Origin: Streptomyces sp. NBC_01294
Lineage (GTDB): Bacteria > Actinomycetota > Actinomycetes > Streptomycetales > Streptomycetaceae
Direction: 5' to 3'
Assembly (NCBI RefSeq): GCF_035917235.1
Contig: NZ_CP108423.1
Coordinates: 7,903,501 to 7,967,500, forward strand
Length of the DNA: 64,000 nucleotides
Part shown: in pieces, positions 15,919-23,484 of the stretch
Position numbering within the stretch: the first letter of the stretch is position 1
How the letters are laid out: each line of letters opens with the position of its first letter
Notes under the pieces: generated by a model
Told to the model about the DNA's origin: nothing
Seen by the model: the letters and a program-made list of their open reading frames with translations, nothing else
The model's database searches: none
Position numbers and translations under genes: made by a program

Positions 15919-17346
15919 ATGTCCCGTCCCCGCACGCCCCGTCCCCGCACGCCCCGCCGCCTCGCGCTCGCGGTGCCCGCCGCCCTCGGCGCCCTCGCCC
16001 TCACCGCGCTGCCCGCCTTCGCGACCTCGTCGCCGGCGCAGATCGCCACGTCGAAGACCAACGGCGTCGCCTACCTCAAGTCCCTCCAGGCGGCCGACGG
16101 TTCGTACGCCGGCTCCGGCCTGTCCAACGAGTGGGCGTTCAGCACCTTCGCCGCCGCCGGCACCGCGGTCGTCGACGTCGCCCCCGGCGGGGACACCACG
16201 AAGAACGCCCGGACCGTCTACCGCAACCTTCTGTCCACCGCGGGCTGGCCCTCCGGCGCACCGGTGGTCACCGACTACGAGCGCGGCACCCTGAACGCGT
16301 ACGCCGCGGGCATCGACCCGGCCCGCGTGTCGGCCTCCCGCAACCTCATCGCGCACGTCTACTCGTACTGGCAGACCGCCGAGGCGGGCTACTTCGGGCC
16401 GTCCGGCAACTTCAACGGCACCGTCTTCGCGGCCCTCTCCCTGGGCGGCGCGAAGACCCAGGCCGGCGGCGCCCGTGTTCCGCAGGCACTCACCGACTCG
16501 ATGGTCACGCGCATCCGGGCCAACCAGCACGTCGACGGCGGCTGGACCTACCAGAAGGCCGAGGGCAACCCCACCGTCCTCAACTCCGCGAGCGACGTCG
16601 ACATGACCGGCGCCGCGATGGCCGCCCTCTGCGTCTCCGGCGTCCCCAACACCGACACCGACGTCGTCCAGGCCAAGAACTTCCTCAAGGGCAAGCTCGT
16701 CGCCAACTCCGGTGCCTTCAACTCCCTGTACGGGGTCAACACCAGCTCCAACGGCTGGGGCGTCGCCGGCCTCAACGCCTGCAGCATCAACCCGCAGACC
16801 GGTGACTTCCTCACCGTCAACGGCAAGACCCCGATCGACTTCCTGATCGCCAACCAGTACAACCCGGCGGGCGGCTTCAAGTACAAGCCGTCCGACACCA
16901 CCCCGACCGCCTACGCGTCGATCGACGCGCTGCGCGCCGTGGCCGGTGGCGGATTCACCACGGCCCCGCCCGTCCCGGTCACCCCCGGGGCCCCGCAGTG
17001 GGTCGCGCAGTCCACCTTGACCGCCGGCACCGCCACCAAGCTCGCCCTGACCGTCGACGACGGCGCCGGCAACCTCAAGGTCTGCTCGGTGGCCTTCACG
17101 CCGACCGGTACGACCACCACCCTCGGCGACGTCCTGAACGCGGCGACCAGCGGCGCCACCCCGTCGGGCTGTGTCACCGGCGTCACCCCCTCGTCGGGCA
17201 CCGGCACCATCACTAACGTCAACGGCAAGGCCAACAGCGGCGGCAACACCTGGAAGGTGAGCGTCGACGGCTCCGCCTTCGCCGGCGCGCTCCGCGAGAA
17301 GGTGATCAACGTGGGCGACACGATCGCCCTGCGCTGGGGCGCCTGA
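15919..17346 (+). CDS. Secreted alpha/alpha-toroid protein with C-terminal DUF4430-like domain (transcobalamin-like)
   Basis: The protein has 475 residues; ATG 15919 follows AGGAG by 6 nt. A signal peptide (ALAVPAALGALALTALPAFA) precedes an alpha/alpha toroid of prenyltransferase/squalene-oxidase-type repeats at about residues 45-355 (LKSLQAADGSY, RANQHVDGGW, IANQYNPAGGFKY). A beta domain of about 110 residues follows (VCSVAFTPTG, TLGDVLNAA, NTWKVSVDGS, NVGDTIALRWG), matching the DUF4430 pattern. This toroid then beta-domain order is that of animal intrinsic factor and transcobalamin. There is no wall-sorting motif or membrane anchor, so it is probably released. The cobalamin riboswitch upstream supports a B12/corrinoid-binding role. 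Family-level binding is inferred, not proven. Confidence 0.87.
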   Translation: MSRPRTPRPRTPRRLALAVPAALGALALTALPAFATSSPAQIATSKTNGVAYLKSLQAADGSYAGSGLSNEWAFSTFAAAGTAVVDVAPGGDTTKNARTVYRNLLSTAGWPSGAPVVTDYERGTLNAYAAGIDPARVSASRNLIAHVYSYWQTAEAGYFGPSGNFNGTVFAALSLGGAKTQAGGARVPQALTDSMVTRIRANQHVDGGWTYQKAEGNPTVLNSASDVDMTGAAMAALCVSGVPNTDTDVVQAKNFLKGKLVANSGAFNSLYGVNTSSNGWGVAGLNACSINPQTGDFLTVNGKTPIDFLIANQYNPAGGFKYKPSDTTPTAYASIDALRAVAGGGFTTAPPVPVTPGAPQWVAQSTLTAGTATKLALTVDDGAGNLKVCSVAFTPTGTTTTLGDVLNAATSGATPSGCVTGVTPSSGTGTITNVNGKANSGGNTWKVSVDGSAFAGALREKVINVGDTIALRWGA

Positions 17347-17349
17347 TCC

Positions 17350-17420
17350 CCTCCGGGTGCGGGGACCCGCGTACGGGCCCCCGCACCCGGAGGCCGGAGT
17401 ACGGGCCCCGCACCCGGAGG
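17350..17420 (+). terminator. Strong terminator hairpin with a duplicated 3' arm
   Basis: Starting 4 nt after the toroid-gene stop, CCTCCGGGTGCGGGG (17350-17364) pairs perfectly with 17379-17393. The same 3' arm, CCCCGCACCCGGAGG, is repeated at 17406-17420, so two alternative hairpins are possible. Confidence 0.8.
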
Positions 17421-17484
17421 CACGAGTGCGGGCCCGGTGCGCACGGAGCCCGACGAGCCTCCGTGCGCGACCGGGCCGCGGCGA

Positions 17485-17706
17485 TCAGTCCGTCAGATAG
17501 GCCCGGGTGATCGTGATCTCCGACTTGCTGCCCGAGGCGTCGGTCACCGTGCCCCGCAGGGACACGTGGCCGCCCTTCGGCGGGTTCTTCACCGTCACCG
17601 CGCCGGACGCGACCGGGGCCCTGCGCCAGGTGTAGCCGTCGTCGTACGAGATGGACCGTCAGGGACTTCGGCTTGCCGCCGACGACGGTGACCGGGACGC
17701 GGACCC
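17485..17706 (-). pseudogene. Remnant of the C-terminus of an S8-type secreted peptidase
   Basis: On the minus strand the pieces VRVPVTVVGGKPKSLTV and, after a frame break near 17655-17665, YDDGYTWRRAPVASGAVTV, then KNPPKGGHVSLRGTVTD and ITITRAYLTD end at TGA 17485-17487. This is the same C-terminal domain that closes the intact subtilisin at 938 (SYDGGAHW, then SHAYLTK). Nothing of the catalytic domain remains. It is a leftover of a lost paralogue. Confidence 0.7.
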
Positions 17707-17847
17707 TCCGGTCCGCCGGCGAGGTAGCCGCCAGGATGGGTGCTGATCGGCACGCCTCGGGTGGCGTACGGCCGACGGCGCGCGGCGTCGGGTGATCGGC
17801 GAGGTGCGGAGAAAGGGTGACAGGATCTGTCGGGATTGGCGTGAACG

Positions 17848-18828
17848 ATGGATGACATGAGCAACGAGGACATCACCATCCGGAACGCCGGCCCCGACCA
17901 CCCGCGGCGCCCGCTCGCCGGCCGGATCGCGCTCGTGGCGGGGGCCACCCGCGGTGCCGGACGCGCCCAGGCCGTCGAGCTCGGCCGGGCCGGCGCCACC
18001 GTGTACGTCACCGGCCGCACCACCCGTACCCGGGCCAGCGAGGTCGGCCGGACGAGCGAAACCATCGAGGAGACAGCCGAGTTGGTCACCGCGGCCGGCG
18101 GCACCGGCATCGCGGTGCCCACGGACCACCTCGACGAGGACCAGGTACGCGCCCTCGTCGAGCGGATCGACCGGGAACAGGGGCGGCTCGACATCCTCGT
18201 CAACGACCTGTGGGGCGGTGAGCACCTCCTCGCCGGCTCCGTATTCGGGAAGAAGAGCTGGGAGACCCCCCTCGCCGACGGCCTGCGCATCCTGGAACTC
18301 GGCGCGCGCTCTCACGTGATCACCGCGGCGCTGCTGCTGCCCTTGCTGATCCGTTCGGACGCGCCGCTGCACGTGGAGGTCACCGACGGCACGGCGCGCT
18401 CCAACCGCCGCTACCGCGAGAACATGTACTACGACCTGGCGAAGAACGCCCCGATCCGGCTCGCGTTCGGGCTGGGCCAGGAGCTGGCGGAGTACGGGGG
18501 TACGGCGGTCGCGGTCTCGCCGGGTTTCCTGCGCTCGGAGCAGATGCTCGCCCACTTCGGGGTGAGCGAGGAGAACTGGCGCGACGCGATCGCCCGGGAG
18601 CCGGCCTTCGCCATCGCCGAGTCCCCGCAGTACCTGGCCCGCGCGGTCGCCGCGCTGGCCGCCGATCCCGGCCGGGCCGCCCGCTGGAACGGGAAGTCCA
18701 CCTCCAGCGGGGAGCTCGCGAAGACCTACGGGGTGCGGGACGCGGACGGCAGCCGCCCGGACGCCTGGGCCTACTTCGAGGACGTCATCCACGGCGGCAG
18801 GGAAGCCTCCGCCGAGGACTACCGCTGA
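17848..18828 (+). CDS. SDR-family oxidoreductase
   Basis: This 326-residue cytoplasmic enzyme is of the short-chain dehydrogenase/reductase type. The Rossmann motif is AGATRGAGRA (TGxxxGxG type), NDLWGG stands where NNAG normally is, and the catalytic Tyr-Lys pair is in YYDLAKN. It is longer than the usual 250 residues because of an N-terminal extension and a C-terminal stretch (WNGKSTSSGELAKTYGVRDAD) typical of a Streptomyces subgroup of unknown substrate. The start may be ATG 17848 or ATG 17857; no strong ribosome-binding site decides. Its 3' end overlaps the convergent WYL gene by 10 nt. Confidence 0.88.
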   Translation: MDDMSNEDITIRNAGPDHPRRPLAGRIALVAGATRGAGRAQAVELGRAGATVYVTGRTTRTRASEVGRTSETIEETAELVTAAGGTGIAVPTDHLDEDQVRALVERIDREQGRLDILVNDLWGGEHLLAGSVFGKKSWETPLADGLRILELGARSHVITAALLLPLLIRSDAPLHVEVTDGTARSNRRYRENMYYDLAKNAPIRLAFGLGQELAEYGGTAVAVSPGFLRSEQMLAHFGVSEENWRDAIAREPAFAIAESPQYLARAVAALAADPGRAARWNGKSTSSGELAKTYGVRDADGSRPDAWAYFEDVIHGGREASAEDYR

Positions 18829-19916
18829 CCCTTCGCCCCGGCTGCCCCCTTCGCCCCTTCCGCGCCCTTCGGCTCCGGCCGGTAGAGGGCGGCCAGGGCC
18901 GCCGCGCGCTCACGGAAGCGGGCGCGCAGGGAGGCCGGGGCGAGCACCTCGGCGTCCGCGCCGAGCCCGGCCAGCTGGTCGAAGGCGACCTCCTCGGACT
19001 CCGCGGTCAGGTCGAGGGTGACCAGACCGGCGGAGTCCGGGGCGCTCGCGGAGGCCAGCGCGTCCTCGACGGCGGCTCCGTCCACGACGGCCGGCAGCCG
19101 GCGCAGCCCCCACGCGGTCAGCCGCACCGTGACGGTGGTGCGCAACAGCGCGCGGGCGAAGTCGTGCGAGCGCGCCTCCCAGTGCGCGGCCAGGTCGAAG
19201 GCCGCATCGCGTACGAACGGCTCCTGGACGCCGGGGGCGGGCGCCAGGGCCGTGACACGGTCGACGCGGTACGTGCGCCAATCGCCGTCGCGCCCCTCCC
19301 CAGCGGCGTCCCCATCCCCATCCCCGTCCCCGGTACGGAGACGTGCCACGACGTACCAGGTGCCGGCCTTCAGGACGAGCCCGTACGGGTCCACCACCCG
19401 CGACACCGCGGAAGGCGGCGAGCCGTCCCGGCCCGGCCGGGCGTAGGACAGCTCGACGGTCCGGTCCGACCACACCGCGCGGGCCAGCTCCGGCAGCAGC
19501 TCGGGTGCGGAGGGCTCGCGGAACCAGGCCGGGGCGTCGAGGTGGAAGCGGCGTACCGACGCCTCGGCGGCCGCGCGTACGGACGGGAGCAGGGTGGCGG
19601 TCAGTTTCAGCCGGGCGGTGTCCGCCGCGTCCGACAGTCCCAGGTCCCGCAGGGCCGACGGCAGCCCGGACAGGAACAGGGTTTCCGCCTCGGCCGGATG
19701 CAGCGTGGTCAGCCGGGTCCGGTAGCCGGGGGCCAGGTGGTAGCCGCCGGTCCGGCCGCGCTCCGACCGGACGGGGATGCCGGCCTCCTGCAGGGCCTGG
19801 GCATCGCGGATCACCGTCCGCTCGGAAACGTCCAGCTCGCGGGCGAGAGCGGCGGCGGTCAGGCCGGGGCTCGACTGGATGAGCAGGGCCATACGGATCA
19901 GACGGGCGGCACGCAT
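18819..19916 (-). CDS. WYL-domain transcriptional regulator with N-terminal HTH
   Basis: The protein has 365 residues from ATG 19916. A winged HTH of the HTH_11 type (ALARELDVSERTVIRDAQAL) is followed by the linker typical of YafY-like regulators and a WYL domain (GLVLKAGTWYVVARL; WRTYRVDRVTAL). Such proteins sense ligands or nucleic acid through the WYL domain and regulate nearby or DNA-damage genes. A short Asp/Gly run lies inside the WYL domain and a KGAEGAKGAAGAKGQR tail ends the protein; both look like simple-sequence expansions. The convergent SDR gene is a plausible but unproven target. Confidence 0.9.
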   Translation of the reverse strand: MRAARLIRMALLIQSSPGLTAAALARELDVSERTVIRDAQALQEAGIPVRSERGRTGGYHLAPGYRTRLTTLHPAEAETLFLSGLPSALRDLGLSDAADTARLKLTATLLPSVRAAAEASVRRFHLDAPAWFREPSAPELLPELARAVWSDRTVELSYARPGRDGSPPSAVSRVVDPYGLVLKAGTWYVVARLRTGDGDGDGDAAGEGRDGDWRTYRVDRVTALAPAPGVQEPFVRDAAFDLAAHWEARSHDFARALLRTTVTVRLTAWGLRRLPAVVDGAAVEDALASASAPDSAGLVTLDLTAESEEVAFDQLAGLGADAEVLAPASLRARFRERAAALAALYRPEPKGAEGAKGAAGAKGQR

Positions 19917-19951
19917 GCCTCCAGGATCACGGACCCGGCGAACGAAAGGCC

Positions 19952-21004
19952 TCACCGCCCTCCGCGGTGCGCGGCGGCCTGCCCGTGCGATCGCGGGGCG
20001 GGTGTGAGGGGTTCGCCGTTCAGGTCGGTCGTGCCGGATCCGTCCCACCACACGGTGCCCTGCGTGGTCAGGAAGGGGACGGCCCCGTCGACCTCGGAGC
20101 CGTGCTCGAAGGCATCGGCCACCGCGGTCAGGTAGGTGGCGAGGCAGGGCCAGCCGTCGTCGAAGTGGCCGGTGTCGCCGTGCGACGCGCTGCCCAGGCG
20201 GCCCTGGCCGGGCCCTTCGCGCATGTCGATGACGTCGGAGTCGCCGTCGCTCTGGGCCCAGGGGATCCACTGCGGGTGCCACCAGGGCTCGTCGTTCCAC
20301 TCGGAGGCCTCGGTCAGGTCGGGGTCGTCCCCGGCGATCTCGACGCACATCTGCCAGTGGCCGAGGATCCCCGCGACGGACAGGGGCGGTCGGCCCGGGA
20401 GCAGGTTGTCCCACTCGGTGATCCCGTTGTGGCAGGCCAGTGAGTCCAGCAGGTCGGCGGGGAAACGTATCCCCATCGCTTCCTGCGCGGCCTCGACCTC
20501 GGCGTGATCGGCCGGGGGCGCGAGCAGGGCGTAGGAGGCGGGGGAGTGCCGTCGCATCCACGCGTCGATCCTGGCCCAGGAGTCGGCCACCGGTCGCGCT
20601 GCCGGGAAGGTGAGGACCCGGCGCAGCAGGTGCAGGCTGCGCAGCCAGTGGAGGTACCGGTCGGTCTCCTCCCAGAGCTCCCGCAGCTCCGACGGCGGGG
20701 CCGTGATCCGGTCCAGGGCGCGGACGGCGGTGTCCCGCAGGTCGGCCGGGAGCTCCGGGACGGGCAGGTCCGGCGCGTAGGCGCTGGTGAGGGGACGGCC
20801 ACCGGGGCACTGGGCGGCGACGAGGGCCGCGGCGGCCACCGCCTCGACCGCCAGGTGCTGATCGAGCGGGTCGCCGGCGTCGAGGACCCGGACGAGCGCG
20901 TCCCGCACGAGGCCGGGCCGGCCGGCTTCCGGGGTCTCGTCGAGGGAGCCGCAGAAGTCCGCCGCGGTGTCGTTGTCGAAGGGGCCGACGTCCCAGGTGC
21001 CCAT
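19952..21004 (-). CDS. DUF4259 plus SMI1/KNR4-like protein
   Basis: The protein has 350 residues. The N-terminus MGTWDVGPFDNDTAADF is the hallmark of DUF4259, which runs to about residue 130. From about 165 a SMI1/KNR4 (SUKH) fold follows (FPADLLDSLACHNGITEW, later DVIDMREGPGQGRLG and TGHFDDGWPCLATYL). SUKH proteins are often immunity proteins against polymorphic toxins, but no toxin gene is adjacent, so the role here is open. It is transcribed leftward, 36 nt upstream of the WYL gene. Confidence 0.85.
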   Translation of the reverse strand: MGTWDVGPFDNDTAADFCGSLDETPEAGRPGLVRDALVRVLDAGDPLDQHLAVEAVAAAALVAAQCPGGRPLTSAYAPDLPVPELPADLRDTAVRALDRITAPPSELRELWEETDRYLHWLRSLHLLRRVLTFPAARPVADSWARIDAWMRRHSPASYALLAPPADHAEVEAAQEAMGIRFPADLLDSLACHNGITEWDNLLPGRPPLSVAGILGHWQMCVEIAGDDPDLTEASEWNDEPWWHPQWIPWAQSDGDSDVIDMREGPGQGRLGSASHGDTGHFDDGWPCLATYLTAVADAFEHGSEVDGAVPFLTTQGTVWWDGSGTTDLNGEPLTPAPRSHGQAAAHRGGR

Positions 21005-21212
21005 GGGTCTCCTCGAGGCGGGTTGTCCGCGATACTGACAGGTGGCACCGACAGCGGGCGTCCGGGGGCGGCTCCACCGGAGCGGGCTTCGCCATCAGGG
21101 GTTCTGACAGGGCGTCCGCCCGAACGGCGCGCCCTGCGCGGCACGTCCGTACGGGACGACTTGTACGGCACGTCCGTCCGTACGGCGCGTCCTCCGCGGC
21201 TCGCGGCCGTGG

Positions 21213-22103
21213 CTACGGACCGGGCGGCGGGGCGAGTCGTGCGGGCGGGAGCGTCCGGTGGACCATCCGGAGGGCGAAGGAGCGCGGAGGCTGCCAGACG
21301 TGCCGGTCGTCGAACGGCCAGGCGTAGATCGGGGCTCCTTCACGGACGCAGCCGAGCAGGCCCGGCGCGGAGAGTTCGTGAGCCGACCACTCGTAGAGCT
21401 GTTGCAGGCGCGGAACGATCACCCCGAAATCGAGGAGCCGGCCGAACCCGATCTCCCTGTCGAGGTGCCACTGCACCGTGCCGCGGAGCGGGTACTCGTC
21501 GGGGAGCACCCGCGACAGCTGCAGGAAGATCCCGGTCATGCCCAGCCTCGGATCACCGAGGAACGGGGCGAGCGGACGCAGCGGCCCGAGTGAGATCCGG
21601 GGCGCCGCGACGAGGGTGTGGGCGTAGAGCACGCGGCAGAGGACGACGTTCATGAAGAACCGCTCGCTCTCGTTCTCCGCCTCCGCGAGGCCGCGGTTCT
21701 CGAGGTAGGCGGCTACCACGCTCCCGTTGTGCGCCCGGTACCAGGCCCGGGCGGTGGGGCGTTCGGCGAAGGACAGCCAGTGGTCGACCGTACGCGAGGA
21801 GGGCGGCCCCGCAAGTCCGCCGCTGAGCCCCACCGCCTCGCAGCCGTCCCGGAGAATGCGTTCGTTCACCTCACGCCACCACGGACTGCCTGGCAGGTCG
21901 CCGGACGCCGGCCGCAGCACGCCCCGCCGTACCTGCCAGCGCATGAACGACAGCGCGGCCCGGCGGAACGGCAGGTGCTGGGGCGCCTTGCCGAACGGGC
22001 CGGAATAGCAGCGCTCCATCAAGGCCGTCCGCCCGGCAGGGTCATCGCGGACCTGGGCGACCTGTCGCGCCGCCCACGCCGCGGCCGTGACCTCGGACGT
22101 CAT
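21213..22103 (-). CDS. Conserved hypothetical protein, function unknown
   Basis: From ATG 22103 the frame gives a 296-residue soluble-looking protein (MTSEVTAAAWAARQVAQVRD onward). It is rich in Trp and Arg with regular helix-like stretches (FFMNVVLCRVLYAHTLVAAP), lacks a signal peptide, and has no motif I can tie to a reaction. Composition and codon bias are those of a real host gene. The 100 bp after its stop contain repeated CGTCCGTACGG motifs. Confidence 0.7.
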   Translation of the reverse strand: MTSEVTAAAWAARQVAQVRDDPAGRTALMERCYSGPFGKAPQHLPFRRAALSFMRWQVRRGVLRPASGDLPGSPWWREVNERILRDGCEAVGLSGGLAGPPSSRTVDHWLSFAERPTARAWYRAHNGSVVAAYLENRGLAEAENESERFFMNVVLCRVLYAHTLVAAPRISLGPLRPLAPFLGDPRLGMTGIFLQLSRVLPDEYPLRGTVQWHLDREIGFGRLLDFGVIVPRLQQLYEWSAHELSAPGLLGCVREGAPIYAWPFDDRHVWQPPRSFALRMVHRTLPPARLAPPPGP

Positions 22104-22156
22104 GCCCACAGGATGCCACTTCGCGCTTCGCGCGGCGGCCCGCGCGCGGGGGAACG

Positions 22157-23086
22157 TCACGTGCCGGGCGAGCCGCCCCGGTCCGCGACCAGGCGGATCG
22201 CCGCGATCGTGAGGTCCGGGTCGTGGAGCTGGACGTAGTGGTCGCTGCCGGTCGCCAACAGGTGCGGGGTCTGCGGCCGCAGACCCACCAGCGCCTGCTG
22301 CGCCTTCGGCCAGGCCGCCTCCAGCTCGGCGAGCAGGTCTTTCGACATGGTGGGCGGAGCCGCGAAGGGAGCGGTCTTGCTGAGTGCCGCCACCGGTACC
22401 GGCGGCAGTGGGCCGCCCTCGGCGATGGCGGTGACCCCGCCGTCGATGTCGACCTGCTCGAAGGCGGGGTCGGCGTCGAAGGGCGTCCCGGGATGCCGCA
22501 GGGCGTCGACGTACGCCGCCCAGTCCGCCCCCATCGCGGGCTTCAGCCCGGGCCCGAGGGCGTCGACCAGGACCAGCCCGCGGACGTGTTCCGGATGCGC
22601 CTGCGCGTACCTCAGGGCGAGCATCCCGCCGAAGGAGTGCCCCACCAGCAGGTAGGGCCCGGGTACGCGCCCGGCGGACAGCAGCCGGTCCAGGTCCTGG
22701 ACCATGGCGGCCAGGGGCCGGGTGCCCCGTACGGGGGAACTGCGCGTGGTGAGCGTCGGTGGCTGGGTGTAGCGGAGGGTGCCCGGTCGGTCGTAGGTGC
22801 ACACCCGTGTGAACGCGGCCACCCCGGGCAGCACCGCGGGCTCCTTCGGCACGGGTGGGGTGGTGTCGGTCAGCGACCAGGAGTCGGATGCCTCGTGCAG
22901 CCCCGCGAGCAGCACCACGGTGGGGCTCCCGGACCCCGCGCACTGCAGGTACAGGCTCCGCCCGCCGCCGATGTCCACCGGGCGTCCGGGATCTCCGGCG
23001 CCGGGAGATCCCGGACCGGTGGACGCCGCCACCAGCAGAACGGCGGCCAGCGTGGCTGCCAGCCGGCCCGCGCCATGCCCTCGCAT
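22157..23086 (-). CDS. Secreted alpha/beta-hydrolase
   Basis: The protein has 309 residues from ATG 23086, which follows GGAGG and begins a signal peptide (AATLAAVLLVAASTGPG); an upstream ATG at 23122 lacks this logic. The fold signs are VVLLAGLHEASDSW (oxyanion strand), RVCTYDRPG, nucleophile elbow GHSFGGML, VLVDALGPG and the late His in TGSDHYVQLHDPDL. It is an extracytoplasmic esterase- or peptidase-like hydrolase of unknown substrate. A long inserted lid (about residues 195-250) separates nucleophile and His. Confidence 0.85.
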   Translation of the reverse strand: MRGHGAGRLAATLAAVLLVAASTGPGSPGAGDPGRPVDIGGGRSLYLQCAGSGSPTVVLLAGLHEASDSWSLTDTTPPVPKEPAVLPGVAAFTRVCTYDRPGTLRYTQPPTLTTRSSPVRGTRPLAAMVQDLDRLLSAGRVPGPYLLVGHSFGGMLALRYAQAHPEHVRGLVLVDALGPGLKPAMGADWAAYVDALRHPGTPFDADPAFEQVDIDGGVTAIAEGGPLPPVPVAALSKTAPFAAPPTMSKDLLAELEAAWPKAQQALVGLRPQTPHLLATGSDHYVQLHDPDLTIAAIRLVADRGGSPGT

Positions 23087-23161
23087 ACCCCCAGCCTCCC
23101 GCGCCGCCGGCCGCCCCGCCATCCCGGTCGAGCAGGTACCAGCGGTACGGCGCGACGAGGG

Positions 23162-23380
23162 TCAAGCGGGCTGCCACAGCTCGATCCGATGGCCCTCGGG
23201 GTCGGTGACCCAGCCGAAGCGGCCGACACCCTCCATGTCCTGCGTTTCTTCGGCCACGTCCGCTCCCCTGGCGCGCAACTGCGCGAGCATCGCATCCAGA
23301 TCGCGGACCCGGAAGTTGAGCATGGTCTGCTGGGCGCGGGACCCGAAGTGGTCGGTCTCGGACTCGAACGTTGCGAACAC
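23162..23380 (-). pseudogene. 5'-truncated VOC-family (glyoxalase-like) protein
   Basis: The 72 residues from GTG 23380 (VFATFESETDHFGS, MLNFRVRDLDAMLAQLRARG, GRFGWVTDPEGHRIELWQPA) are the C-terminal module of a vicinal-oxygen-chelate protein, including the metal-ligand Glu in IELWQPA. The same frame remains open upstream with ENGLWHQGVGPT, which still looks homologous, and then fades without a start or ribosome-binding site before the divergent phosphatase gene at 23485. The first beta-alpha-beta module is missing, so this is probably a remnant. Confidence 0.6.
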
Positions 23381-23484
23381 CGTCGGCCCGACCCCCTGAT
23401 GCCACAGGCCGTTCTCCCGTGCGCCGCGGGTCGCCGGGTCTCCCGCCGGGGACGATACTGAAGGTCACGGTGCGTGGAGGCGAC

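Noticed and set aside
15672..16061. Minus-strand frame overlapping the rightward riboswitch and toroid gene
   Set aside because: Shadow of a riboswitch and a signal-peptide region; no protein features.
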